Shown here piece after piece: positions 24,501-39,500 of a stretch of 64,000 nucleotides of DNA. How positions within the stretch are numbered: the stretch's first letter is position 1; each line of letters begins with the position of its first letter. Position numbers and translations under genes: made by a program. Below the pieces are notes generated by a model, which saw only the letters and a program-made list of their open reading frames with translations, was not told the origin of the DNA and did no database searches. Source of the DNA: Marthasterias glacialis (Eukaryota; Echinodermata; Asteroidea; Forcipulatida; Asteriidae); contig OU452229.1 in the NCBI GenBank assembly GCA_911728455.2, positions 23,487,347 to 23,551,346 on the forward strand, given 5' to 3'.

Positions 24501-27500
24501 AGAAAAGCCAGCAGCTCTGTTTGGGCTTGCGGATATTTTAGAATATGTGGATCCTGATGGGAATGTGGAAGGCTCTGCAGATTCCGCTGTAAGACCTTCA
24601 ACGCTGTCTTTGCCAAACAGATCAACACCCAAGTCACACAGGCTCCTCTCAACTGGAACACCAGGCTCAGCTTTATCTGACACAGGGACACCTCTGACAC
24701 CCATCAGTATGAGCAGCCTAGATATGCTCACCCCAGACACCGGCACAGATGAAGATATTCTGGATAAATCTCGGGAGGATGTGTTGGAGGAAGGAGATAG
24801 CAGCAAATTGACAGTACCACCGTCTGCCAAGAGATCTGTGTCTATTGACCCTGATGTGGCTGAAGACATTCATGGAGAATGGGATGACAAGAAGAAACTG
24901 ATGGATGACATTGTTGAAAAGGAGAGAAGAGTAAGTTCATTTTCTTTTAGTTCAAATGGTTAATCTTCAACAGAAGATTAACAGAAATTGAAATTCACAA
25001 AGTGTTGAATTAGATTTTTTAAATTAACATCAGGTTTTCTTTGTAAGTTTTGAAATTGGAAGAGAAGTAAATTGCTGGAATGTTATTCTATCAGAGGCAA
25101 ATACTTCATCACATTGGCCCAAACTGGAACCAGTTTTTAAATTATTTTGGCTTACTCTTGATTTGTGACAAAATTGATAAATTAATAAATTTAATAAATG
25201 CAAAATGCAACAGGGGATACCTCAGGGTTGAATCCTGTGTAATCACAATGTACCTTTGAAAAAAAAACTAGGGTTACAGAAGGCTCAACCCAAGTACTGT
25301 TTGTTTGATTTAGCATTCCTCCCTAACTAGAACTAGAACTCTGTCGAAGCGATCTTTAAAACTTGTACATTTTTTCCAACTCCTCCTCCCTTATGATTTG
25401 ATCCAGAAATCCATGACGGAGAAGCCATCCCATCACAGAGAGCTGTCTGTAGCTACTGCCGAAGCCATGAAGAACATGGAAGGTGTGACGTTACCTGATG
25501 AATGGCAAGATGATGAATTCTCTCAACAGAAGCTTGCCGGAGTAGACAGTACACAGGAGGAAGAGTCCTTCTTCAGGAGGAGGGTTCCCTCAAAGGTGAC
25601 TTTCTTGATTTACGTCTTACAATTTAGCTAAAATATCATTCTTCAATTATCTTGAAATTCCATAAAGTCTTCTCAGAAACTCATCAGCTTCATTCTTAAG
25701 TTTGTCTTGTATAAGCTTCAATTTACATATGTAATTAGTAAGACTTGAAGCTTCGCATTGAGTTGGAAGCAAATAAGAAAAGAAATTGTTTACCGTTGTC
25801 ACATATAAACAAGTTTTATTCTTCTGGCAATTCCAAGAAAATAATCCCGTCAGGCTGGAGAGGAAAAATGGAAGAATCCCGGCGGCAACTGGTAAAACAG
25901 AAACATATCACTAGCCAAATTGACATGTTTATGACATTGCTTTTGACTGGTTCACTACACATTTTTTGCTCGGCAGACAAATTGTGCTGAGCAGTTTTCT
26001 CTGCTTACTGGCTTTTGTGAAATTTGGGCCCCGTTTTAAAGCTACCCATTTATTTATAACCAGGATGGTAAGCTGAGAACACGAGATAGTATGCTGTCTG
26101 ATGATGGATCAGTGGAAGGAATGAGTGCCTGGGCAGAGAGACTAGCTGGAGATGATAACTTTGATGAAGATGAAGACGGTGATCTGTCTCCACTGCAAGG
26201 TAGGTCCAGATTTGGACTTAGTTTTAACACCCTGTCTGTAGTGGCCACTAAAGAACGCTGACCACTGGGCAGGTAAGGCTCATGTTGGCTGCAGTGCTTT
26301 GGTCATAGGTATAGACAACTTCGCAAATACTTTTTACACACACATTAGCCATTGAATGAGTTGCATGCTGGTCTAGTTAGTGACAAGTTTTGTAACTAAC
26401 CAGACCAGCATGCAACTCATTCCACGGCTAACACGCTTGTAAAAAGGATTTGCAAAGTTGTCTATTGCCACGGCAGCTGTTTCATAAGATCTTCTTATTA
26501 ACATAACTCTGCCTACTGTCATTGGAAATATTTTAGTAAGACTCGAATAACTTTCCAGCTGATGAGCTGATTTTCAAATTTTTGTTTAAGAAAACTAATG
26601 GTGCCATAGAAAACTGGAAAAAAATACTGTACAAAGTTGAGCTTGAATGGCCATACCTCTGATTTTTTAGCAATTACGACTTGCATGTCTGTTTATTATT
26701 ATCATTAACATCTGGTAATGAAACCAAGGATGCCTCAATAGTGAACTTAATCACTGTAGCTCGGAAGCCTGAGGAAACCTGTAGATAAGGTGCTTGCTAT
26801 CTGAACCAGAAACAGATTATTATAACCTTTCTAAAAATGTGGTTAATTGCACAGTGAAATCATATCTCGTACGTCTTGCTGTAAAAAAATGTACCAAATA
26901 AAATATGCATGATAACAGGTCATAGGGTGAAATCAAATAAGGTTGTTGGACAGTTTGTTTTATTTATCAATATCATTGTTGTTTCTGAATGTATTTGTGT
27001 TTGATATGCATTTATGCTTAATTTTTATACCTACACTGTTCTAGGTGTTTGCACTGTGTTGGATGTGGTTCATCTCTTATTATAAAAACAGATCAAAGTA
27101 AAAGAAATTCTTTTTCCACGTTCTTTTGGTTTCATTTTTTAGTTGCAGTACACACTACTAGCAACTCATTGTCAGGGATGCATGCAGTATTTGGAATTCT
27201 CTTTCACTGTTTCCATGGTGACAAGATGCCATATTTCAAACATGCCTGCAATTTTCAAAGAAATATACATGTACACAAAACAACCATAGATCTCTGACAA
27301 CTTCTTACATGCAACAGAGAAATACATTTTAAAAAGAAACAAAATCCCTAAATAAGGAGAACACCAAATGTTTCATTACCTTAACCTCCCACCAAAACTT
27401 CCCACCCTCCAGCCAGTAACACGGAGCAAAGAAACCGGAACAGTAGCAGCAAGAAGGTGGTCCACATTCCCGCAGGGCTTGATATCAGCATTGATGGTGA

Positions 27501-30500
27501 AGTGAATGACTCAGCAACACCGGCCATCCTGACACCAACTAGCACTGAGATGTCATGGGATGGTAAGAAAGCATCCCAGCAGATGGAATGTTGCCATGGG
27601 AACGGAAGACTAACACTCCATGTTTGACGACTAATCATTAACAAGTATCCATGTCAAATATGGCTTAACACTTCACTGACATTTCTCAAGATCACTTTTG
27701 TACTTTATATCTGATGTTCACTCGTAGAAAGTTTTCTTGCAACCAAGTGATATGATCTTTTACTCAGAAGTTTCTGCTAGTAAGATGTTTACTTACAGTT
27801 AACCAGAATTGTGAAACTTAGCTCAGAGAGTTTGTGTTGGAAAGCTTCTGTAACACTTCACTAACACTTTCAGTTCTCATCAGAACACTCGTTTGTTTTC
27901 TTTGTAATCACAAGGACCATGGGAATGCATAAGACTAACACCAGGTTCAACAACACCTACACTACATAAACACTTGTTCATCCTAACACTCACTGCTTCA
28001 GCAATAAGAACGTATCAGTTATCATCGAGTCATATTCAGTTGCTAGCTGTCATCCAGGCTCAAGACGCACACTACAACTCACTTAAGTTGGTAACAAGAC
28101 CTTCTTTGTTCAAGATTAGACCCAACATTTACAGCATTTGTATTCGCCGACCGGTAGTTGGTGTGACATTCGACTTCCCATGTGTCTTCCGTTCCAGTTT
28201 GAGGGAGAATTTGACACCAAGAAGTTTTATCTCGTGCTCAGCACGTGCTCTGAGTGCACAGCGTTACATGTTACAGAGTAACAAGCTTGTCTACAAACAC
28301 ACATTGAGGTCACAAGTAACAGTCACAGTCAACCATGATATCCTAGCTTTGTGAATATTCCGTCAATCACCAGTTTAAAGTTTACCAACTCATCAGTTCA
28401 TTCAGCCTGGAAGAATCACTAATGGTTTAGCCGATCATAAATCCCTTCACTCATTCCTCTTGGGTCATATTGATGGCTGCCTCTCCTAACAAAAGATGCT
28501 TCACTTTTTTACCACTGTCTTCACGATGCCCTTGCCCTGATGTTCCCATGCCATCTTGGAACAAGTTACTTTTGCGATGAAAGACCAGCCGTAGCAGAGC
28601 AACAGAAAACCACACAGGAAAAACTCCAAAGACGTTTAGCGTGATGTTCCCTTGAGAACTTAAGAGGATGTTTTCCCTAACTCTCCATCATTATCCACCC
28701 ACTTCATCATGGCCTCACCCCTCACCCCAAGCCCCACCCCAACACCTTCACCACCCCTTTAACATGTTAAAGCTTGTTTCTGTTTTTCATTAACACCACT
28801 GATAACTTGCAACCCTCCTCAAAACAATTGTACTGGCTGGATATGTCTTAAATACCAAATCTTTTTACTGATGCTACCGTCAAACTCTTCACATAACAAT
28901 CCATTTATTTTTCACTGACATATTGAAAAGCCCAAATCGCATTATCTTTGACCACATGAGGGCGCTTGTGAACCAAATTTACGTGATGCAAAACAAGTAA
29001 AACAAAGGTGTTTTTCCATTGTTGTTATTATCAATACTATTTATTTGGCCCTTGATACAAGAAAACAACATAAATTCAGTCAAAATAAGATAAAGCTGTA
29101 ATTGTGATGTGAGGAAATAAGCCATTGAAAGCGCCCTCATGTGTCAAAAATCGGTCAATGATATCAAGTTTCTCTAATGGTTCTCCTTATGTTTTGTAGA
29201 TGACACTTTACAAGGTCCTAGGGCGGATATTGAAGCCATTCCTGAATACACAGCTAAAGAGGAGATGGAGGATCGACGTAACTGGCGCAAGGTTGTCATC
29301 GCTAATACGGAGTTCACCGTGGACATGAGGGCCATTAACCCTTACAAGAAAGTTCTCTCCCATGGAGGTAAGAAAATAGTCTTCTTGAAACAGTTTTCTA
29401 CCCCCCCCCTCCACACAGAATCGCTGAGTTCTGAACCCAGTCAGTTTCATCTCTGTCAATGATCGAAGGCCAACTCTTGGTTGTTCGTGTTTTGATTGGA
29501 AATTGTGCAAAGAATCTTCAGTTAAGACTTTTCTGTTAATAGTTTTCTTTTGTTGTGAATCTGTTTATTGTTGATGATAGGTTACTATGGAGAAGGAGTG
29601 AATGCCATCATTGTCGTCGCTTCTTGCTACATGCCAGAAAGATCTCGCAAAGATTACAACTACATCATGAATAACCTTTTTCTGTAAGATCCTTTTTTTT
29701 TCTTTTTTTTTTAAATACCATCAACCTCTTCCCCCCCCCCCCTAAACACAGAAGATTATAAGTTCTTTTAATTAAGAATCTCCCTCTATTATTCAATTGT
29801 TGCCAATTTGGGCAAACTTCAAATAGCTTGTCCCTCAAACATGTCAAAACTTAGTCATTACAATTCAATAATTTTATTTTATATTTGAGAATGTTGTATT
29901 TAAGAATGTTTGTCTACATTTAAGAATGTTTGTTTATATTTAAGAATGTTTGTTTGTATACAAGAACGTTTGTTTATATTTAAGAAGGTTTGTTTATGTT
30001 TAAAAAAAATTATGACTAAGAATGTTTGTTTATTTTTAAGAATGTTTGTTTATTTTTAAGAATGTTTGTGTATATTTAAGAATGTTTGTTTATTTTTAAG
30101 AATGTTTGTTTATATTTAAGAATGTTTGTTTATATTTAAGAATGTTTGTTTATATTTATCTTGATGACAGGTACGTAATAAGCACCCTGGAACTTCTCGT
30201 TGCCCAGGAGTACATGATCGTCTACTTCCATGGTGCAGCTCCTAAGGATCGTATTCCCAGCCTGACCTGGATGAGAAAATGCTATCAGATGATTGACAGG
30301 AAGTAAGACCTTGTCTTGAATCATGGATTTGGCTATGGCTGGTAGCAAGTAGCCAGAGTCAAAGCCTTGCCCATGAGTTATCAATGATAGAAGATTATTT
30401 GAATGATATCGAGTGACCAGCCGCTGGTCATGGCTTACGGATTTCATCAAGCAGCCAAGTACACACATTTATAAAAACCTTGATTAGCAGGAACCGGTTA

Positions 30501-33500
30501 CCAGCTAACTTGTCATGTAATGTACAATGTGTGTCCCTGGCTCCCTGTAAACTTTTGCTTAGCAAATTAACTTTGTAATCTTCTCAGATGAAGTTTGAGC
30601 CATTCTGTAGGAATGTCAACTAATGAACTGATGTGTTTTTTTACTTCAGACTGCGGAAGAATCTGAAAGGTCTCTTTATTGTTCATCCTACTACGTGGCT
30701 ACGGACTATCGTCCGATTCACAAGGCCATTTATAAGGTTGGTATCTTTCAAACTTAATTGGTTATATTTTTGAGAAAGTTAAAATAAATAAAATATTCAT
30801 AATGGGCATGTTTAGAACCACGGGAAATTCATATGGAAGCACTTTAGAAGAAAACAAATTCATAATGTCTTCAAAGACACATACAGACATGATATTGTTC
30901 CTACTCCAATCTGATTTCTGATTTGTTTTTTTTCCCTCAGAAAAAAAACCTGCAAAATTCTTATTCAAAATGGTCTCATAAGTATATAAAAGCTTACATA
31001 CCATATTATGTACATGTAGGCCTGCCCTTGTACTAAAGTAATATGTTTCACTTTTTCCCAAGGGCCAAATATTGTGCCTACATAAACCTAACTTCTGTTT
31101 GCCATTTTTTCCCACCAGTTCAAAGTTTAGCAGGAAGCTGAAGTTTGTTGAAAATCTGGAAGAGCTGTCTACCATGGTGACCATGGAATATGTATATGTT
31201 CCGGATGAGGTCAGAAGGTCAGTGCACATGCTCAGTATTTGCATGACTGTAATATATTTTAAAAGCAATATTATAAAAAAACAAACTTAGATTGCAAAAT
31301 GATAGACATCGAGGCATAAGTTTTCCGAAATGATTTTATGTTCAGTTTAGTATTTAATCTTTGAGTTTATGTAAACTGTAAAGAGAAAGAGGAATGAAAC
31401 ATTGTTTATTTATTAATGAGATAACAAAAATTTCTTTCCAAAACAGGAAGTAAAGACTAAAGCATTGTCTAATAACGTTGATTGTGACAATAATTTGTGC
31501 GTACTCTACAAGATGTATCACCTGATTATGTGGACTGGCTTTTGTAACATTTTGTTTATTTCTTGAAGCAATTACCAAGGTCTTTAGGGGTATGTGGTTG
31601 TTGTTGTTGTTGTTTGTAGTTGGACTGTGTTTTAATTGGACCAATCAAGAGCTACCACCACGAACAGTTTCCCAAATTGTCAAAGGACTGATACGAAGTA
31701 GTTCAGCAGAGTCTTTAGTATTATCATTAGTATTATCTAAAATGTGCAGCGGGGATAAGAAAATTCAGACTAGTATCTGAATTCAGAGTTTGTTATGTCT
31801 GGCAGGTGAAGAAATCCTGTTCTTTGTTTCACTTCTCTAGTGCTGAGGATACTGTTCCAAGAAGCTCCTTGGAATCTCTAACTCCAGGGGTTACCAAAAG
31901 GTGGAACTACCATCACGTCAACGTCCCTCCTAAAATTTGAATCCTAGTTTCAAACCTTCTTCTCAGCAATGCTTCTCGCCCCTGTGTGTTGATAAAAAAC
32001 AAACAATAAATAGATGGGATAATTGCATCGGGATAAAGAATATTGTTTCTCATCAATGAAAGATAAAGGCTTGTAGTACATTTTGTATATCTTAATTTAT
32101 ATCAACAATGATTGCAACAGCGAAGGGTTACTTTTATTCCTCAATTATTCAGTGGTTTTTTTTTAGTTCAAATGGTTTTTAATTTAATCATGTAGAGCTT
32201 TCCTTGCATGTGTAGTACCCAGGATAGACCCTCACCAATAGATGGGTCGCAATAGACGCCATCTTTGATGACAGTTTCTATTTTGGCCTGTAGCCACATC
32301 AAGCTCTGTAATTTTCAACGCAGCTTGAGTTGCTTACCAACCAATCATGAAAGGAGTTTATGAAATGCACGCGTGCCACGTACAGTGTTTGGGTGTAACG
32401 CACAGTTGTGCGCTTAAAAATGAGCTGTCATTGTCATTAAAGATGGCTGAATTTATCCTTTGTTGATGTCATGTGCAACCCATTTATACAGGCTTTACCC
32501 CATCACAGCACAAGATCCAATATTAAGAGTATGAACTCTCCATCAAATGAGAATCAACTCGTATTATGCACCAATATATACCCTTCTCATCAGATGATGT
32601 CTCTATTTTATCGCTCGCCATGCTGGAGTACTTACACACGCACGTCACGCAGCCACGTTGCTAGAGCTGCATGAACATGTGCTACGAAACGCAACGCTGG
32701 ATGGCACTATGCGTACGTATCCTACGTGTGCCTAGTACTCCAGCTTGGCAGACCTCCCACGTTGCTTTAGAAATGAGATGTCAGTAAGAAGTGTCTATAG
32801 ATCAAGCAAGTCTTGTGAGTTCCAAGGTTGGGCCTGGATGTCACTATGGTAACATGGGGTAACATGGTTACATAACATGGTTACATAACATGGTTACATA
32901 ACATGGTTACATAACATGGTTACATAACAATACCTGGGTGGAAGTTTTATCTTTACCTACCTGTTAGTGATTAGATGGGACATTCATGAGTTGAAGATAT
33001 TGTATTCTGCCTTGCATTGACTGTACATGGATTGTTGTAAGAGGTTTAAAGTCAAATCGGTCGTGGGATTTTTTATGTTCAAGGGAAAGAAATTCCTCAA
33101 CTGCAGTCACCTTTAATAATACTTTATCACACTTCGCCATCTTGAGTTTTTTTCCACCCATTGGCCCTTTGCGAAACCATGGCTTGGTCCTTGGGCTTAG
33201 GCTTAGGCTCTGTCAGTTTCTTAGAAAACATGCGCTCTCCTTTTTACAGGGCTTCAATCGGGGACGGAGCCCAAGGCCAAGACATGGCTTAGAAAAGGGT
33301 CATAAGTGTCTTTAGCCGTGTCCAAATTGATGGCTTTGGTTGTGGCTATGGCTAGAAGGCTGAAAAGTCCTATTCTTCAATGTTGTCGCTGCAACCAACA
33401 GCCATAGCCAGAGCCAAAGTCACTTCATTCGGAGACGGTCTTTGATTAGAAAGAAGCTGATTGGAAAATAGTCGGGCCCCTTTTCTTGTCTATTTACGAG

Positions 33501-36500
33501 TCTTCTGTGAATCGTACAGAACTCCAAACCTTACAAAAGGGGAACCTGACCAAAAGTTAGTAACATTGTCAATGGGTTAAGGAAACATAGCTCTTGAGTG
33601 GAATTTTGAAGAGACCTTTCTTTGTACGAATTTGATCGATTTGAAATCTTTCTTGTGGCTTGTATTTGTGTGTCAGTGCGTGGCAGAGTTTGTGTCTTTT
33701 CGTTTTTTCATTTATTTCCATTTTTCCCCCCTTACTTCTTCCTCACATGGTAATCCTCTCACATCCCAAACCTGCAGATTTGATGAACAAAGGAGCGAAA
33801 AGGTAATTGGTTTTAGTTCGCCCTCTTTTGTTTATCTCATTTTGGTTTCAGTTTGTTGAGTTGCATCCATTTTTTTACATCCTAAAATTGTCACTGCTAA
33901 AAGAAAGACTTTGTGATAGTTGTAGGGCGCTGAGAGAAATTCATATTGCATGAAAAATATACTACTTGATGGATTAGAATCTTTCCAAAAAATCTTGAAA
34001 TAAAAAAATAAAAAAATTATGCTATGGTTAGATAAATCAGCGAAAGTAAAACTCTTAGGGTTAAAAAGCATCTTTTGAAGCCGCAATCTACTTATTGTGG
34101 TCTGTTGGGTTTCTTGTTCTTCAGCCACCCATCATGGGAATTTAACTTCTGTCGTGGTTTGGTTTGGTTTTTGCAAGTGGTTTATAGTGAAGACATTAGA
34201 GCAGGTTATTTAGTCTAGTGCATTACATTGCAATGTGTAGCATTTTTCTGCAAAGCTTTGTACATGTATGTCCATGTTTTTTCCTGCATTTTAAATCAAG
34301 TTGGGTGAAGATTTTGATTTACCATGTTGCATTCAAGCACACATACCTCCTGCCATGGGAGGGTAGGACATGGAAGGTGGGGATTAGCCCTCCATGCAAA
34401 TTATATTTGGCAAAATATTGTAGTCCCACTGACCATGTGTTCTTTAATAGAAAAATAGAAGCCGTTTTGACAAGATCAAAAAGAGGAAAATCTGTAGGTT
34501 TCCTCCTCCTTTAGTGAACATTGCTTTCAGGCTGGTTTATATAGTTGGTTGCGTGATGGTAACATGGCGGTAAAATTGACACGTTTATAATCGACACTGA
34601 CGCCTCAGCGACCATGGACCGCAATGAAAAGGCTCAGTGTCCAGCTATCACAGCGTCCAGTGATTATCATCGCGCAATCAACTATAAACCAGCCTTCACA
34701 CCATTGCCTACATCTCTCAATATATGGAACTGTGACCCAACTGTGGAAAACTCTGCAATCAGTTGTATTGATTAAAAATGTTTGTTCATGGAAACAAAAC
34801 AAAAGATTACATCACTGACAAAATAATTCACCCCCCCCCAAAAAAAACAAAAAAAAACAAAAAAACAAAAACGGTAGTACGGTTAAAAACAGTTTATTTT
34901 GACTTCTTAAATGAAATGTTTTATTATTAAATTATTGTAAAACTTGCAAGGTTTTATCAAGTTGGGTCTCACAAAAAAAGGATCCCCAAAACAACGCCCC
35001 TAGTCTTTCATCACAAACCTCAACCTCAAAGTTACTAACAATTACTTGTTTGGGCTGTGAAAGTTCACACAAGTTGCATAAACGATTGTTCGCATTAGCA
35101 ACAATAACATTGGGAACAGTTGTACAATTTTCAAAATGATATTTATCAAGATCCAAAAGTAGGCAATACTTTGTTGTGAGAACAACTCACACTGTCAGTT
35201 GTGAAGAATCAGTCAAAGAAGTAATAACACACTGCCGTTAATAAAAATGATTCAATCCCAAACATGGAGTTGTCTTGGGGAACCTTTTTGATGTTGACTG
35301 CGCACAATCTCATCATCATCTTCACAAACACCCATATCTATTTCCATCCCCACACAGGAGGGCGGAGCCTTGTGGGGTCAGTACGCTATGGCTGTTTCTC
35401 GGTGCTCTTTGTATCTGTGGTGTCTTCCCTCCGCGGTCGCCGCGGCCCAGTGTACCCTGGGATACCCCTGGCTGGCCATGTCCGAGGCTGTGTCATGTAA
35501 GATGAGTCAGCCAGGGACTGCCGTTTTCTCTTTTTTTTGTTCTCTTCTCATAATCCCTTGCCTGTTTTTGTCTTTGCTTTAGCTGTGTCTTTGCTTCGTT
35601 TATCACTCCGTTATTTTCTTGCTCTTGCATGATTCTGTCTGAAATCTTCTTAAAAAAAAAAGGGGGAAAAAAAGAAGTATTAAGTCACAAAAAGTCTGGT
35701 CTGAGGATGAATTGAAATAAAATGATTTTTTGCTGTTGTTCAAATTCAATCGATATCTAAGTATGTGTAAAGACTTAGCTTAGCAAAATGTCTAACCTGT
35801 CACGATATGTGTTGTCAAAAACATGAAACTTTTGAATTTTCATTTGCCAGTTTTATATTTTTTAAAGTTGGATGATTCGAATTAACTTTTTTTAAACCTA
35901 ATGCTGGCCAATTCCTTTAAGATCTGTTAAGAAAGAAATGTCTCTCCATCTTAATCCTCGTTAACTTCCTTTTTATCTTCTTTTTTCCCCTTTTTCTACA
36001 ACCTCTCTTTTTTCTGTTTTGTCTTCATTCTTTTCTTCCTCTTCGTATCTTCTTCTTCCCCTTTCATTTGCATGTTGCCATGGCAATAATCTCCCTTGAG
36101 AATGTGACAACAAGAAATCGTCTGCTAATTTTGTTTGGTTACTTGGATGTTCTTCCGAGGAGTCCGACGAGTTCTGTTGGTTTTTGTTGTTTTGAGTTTT
36201 TGCAACCACTGATATGTTTCATTTGAAGAAGGACTCGTTAGTTTGCATGGTCGCATCAGAACTTTCTCCCCAGCATGGAGGTGCATGGTTGTTGCATGAT
36301 ACACAAGAAACATATAGTTATAGGCCTCTCTTTTTAAGTTTCTGGTTTTAGCCTCCCCCCCCCCCCCCACCCCCATTAAACTGGCATTGAAGAGTATTTC
36401 CACAAATAAATGACCATAATCTTGTAGTGTTTTTCAAAACCCATTTCTGAGTTGTGCAACAGAAAGAATATCTCTTCCATTGCAGAGTTTGATCCATGCT

Positions 36501-39500
36501 GTATTTTGCATTATGCCGTTATATTAGTTTGTTGTTTAATCCGATTAATCTAACATCTTTAGTTTGTTTTAGGCCGTCATGTGAGAGAAGTAAAAGTTTG
36601 AGTTTTGAATGATTTTTATCGAATGTGAAGAATCTTTGATATTAACTTGTGCCTGCCTAATATTTGTTTAAACTTTGAAATTATTTTGTAAACTAATCGT
36701 TTCAGTTAATAAAGTAACCTTTTCAATGTGCTATCATGAAACAATAGGGTTTCGTCTCCCCTGCCTCACCAGGCAAGAGAAATTAATTATTTCACACTTT
36801 CTACTCACCCAAAAAAATGAACACCTTTTCCCAAGAAATTTTCATCAGTTAGTTTTTTTGTACATCATTCTTGATAACTACAAATGGAATGAGTATAATC
36901 CTTTGAAATCATCGATATAAAACAAAAGGATTGAGACTTTCAGAGGTTTTTATTTTCATCCTAAATTATGAATGCTAACCCCATCAGAAATAAGCAGAAA
37001 AAAGCCTGATTAATATGCAAGCAAACTTATGGAAACCTTTGCAAAAAGCATAACTTGAGTGTCCTATATAGGACAGTTAGTATGGTACAATTTACTCTTC
37101 TGTCTGTCATACGTTTTGCAAAATATTAAAGTTCAAGGTGAGTTCATCTTTAACACTGTGTATGTTTATATCCTGTATAATGTCAGCTATACTTGATATC
37201 AACAAATATCTAAGGAATCGTCCAAAGTTGTCAACATTTATCAGGTTAAACAGAGAGTTCTGCATTGGAGAACCACCACCCCCCCCCCCCCCAGTTGTAT
37301 TTATCAACACTTTTCTTTCAAAATTGGTGCGCATTATCAACATTTTGTACACCTTTCAAAGTCGTGAAAGTCTCTGAACTCTTCCCTCGTCAGACTCTTT
37401 GTATAACCGTGAAAATGTTGACAACTTTGGACGACACCTTAACTGCAATCTCCGCTATAACGAGCTTTATATCGGTCAGGTGAATAAGTCATCTATGATA
37501 TATTTGAACTTCTCATGCAGTTGATATACATGATATCCTGGAATATCTAAGCTATGATATATTTGATATTCTTGAGTATTTCATCTCGGATATATTCAAT
37601 ATCTTTGAATATCAGCTTTGATACGTTTGATATCCTTAAATATCTCACCTACCTAAAGCATATTTGATATTTTTGAATATCTCAGCTGTGATGTGTACAT
37701 GATATATCCTTTAAAGCCCATATTCACTTTTGGGAACACCGAAAAACAAAACGTTCACAGATTTGCACATAACTTACATGGTATAGAGACGATGATGGTA
37801 GAAAACTTCCTGTGAAATATTTCTGTCTGATGTGTTCTCGTTTTCGAAGAATTAGTGAAATAAGATCCACAAATGATTTTTCATCTCATGAGACGAAAAC
37901 TCCGGCCGTTAGAATGAATACAAAAACGCTGAATGACTTTGTATTGTTATCTCATAAAGGAAACAATGAAATGAGCTGAAACTTTCGCAGGTTGATTTTA
38001 TTAAATAACTCTTGATGCTCATAAGGTATGGAAGTATTTCCAGACACTTTACCAATAGTGTATAATGGCTTTAATGGACTAGCTATGATATTGGTATATT
38101 TGAATACCTTTATCAAATATTTATTAACTGATTAAAGAGTGACTTCAAGGTCAATTTTATTTTTTTTATGCACTCATTTTCCAATAGATAGGGTTCTTAT
38201 GAAAGTTACAAGTCTCTGACCTCACGTTGAAATGTTGTACAGTGTCAGTTGATTTGATACCCTTCCAGAGCGAATTTTGTCAAAATCCAAAAACATCCAA
38301 TGACGTCACTTTTCAAATACATGGGTCTGTACAATTTTTGTGCGGGAAGTTTTCAGTTCATTCCTGAATTTTGATGATATTCAATCAAAGCGGCATTGAA
38401 CTTGACATTTTGACCGATGCAAAAAGTTCCTCTGTGGAATGTACAGACCCATTTGTTGCTGACGTCTAGTAACGTCATGTTTTTAAATTTCACTCTGAAA
38501 ACGTATAAAATAAAATGGCATTTTACACCATTTTAAAGCAAGGTTTGTACTTTTTTTCTCCCACTTTCATTAGGTCTCTATCTATTGGAAAACAAGTGCA
38601 TACAACAAATGAATTTGACCTTAAAGCTCCTTTTGAACTATATTTGAACATCTTAGCTGGGACACTCGATATTCGTGATACTCTTGATACTTGCACATTA
38701 ATTTTATTCAAGCTTTTTGTTTGTAATATTCCAGAGAGAACTGAACACTGCTATTGCATGCCTCTATACACGTCCAGCTAGTATTGTTTCCCAGTCAATT
38801 GTGCACAGTTGAACTTCACCCTTTTTTTTTACCGTAGTCAAAATGTCTTTTTCAACTCTTTCTACCACACTGTGTCTATTCTCAAGTTAATTTTCAGGAA
38901 AACCTTTATATTTATTATCATACCTCCTTGGAAGTTGTGCAACCGCAAAAGACAAAATAAATGGCCCTATGCATCTTTTCATTGCCTTGATCGCATCCTT
39001 GGCGCTCAAGATTCTAAATTTCAGGAACAATCAAATACTTGTCTTAATTTGGTGAAATGAAAATATGCAAGAAGCTGGTGCAAACTGCTTTTACCAACCA
39101 AAAGGACCTGTTGTAGAAATGAAAACAGTTGATAATGGCCTCACGTTTCGACCTCAGCAGAGTCTTTCTCACTCACATTTCGACCCTAGCAGAGTCTTTC
39201 TCAAAGGCTTAATCATTTGAGAAAGACTCTGCTAGGGTCAAAACGTGAGGCCATTAACATTTTTTTTTTTGCAAATTAGTGAAATGTTAACAAAACAATT
39301 AGTGATAATAAAATTTGAAACAAGAGAAAATGTAGCGAGTAAATCAAACAGATAAGCAAGCAGAAACATTTGTAAGTAAGCTTTCAATGTAGGAGCATTA
39401 CATCAGGCATGCATTTTCAGGTGATCAGCTTATTTCCTCATTTTTCAGTTTCTCAGCTGTGCAAATTGTTGGTGTGCCAGGCACTTTCCTCGGTTTTTGA

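Noticed and set aside
27974..28354. 126-codon open frame in a PRUNE2 intron
   Set aside because: Composition and lack of homology fit random opening in a long intron.
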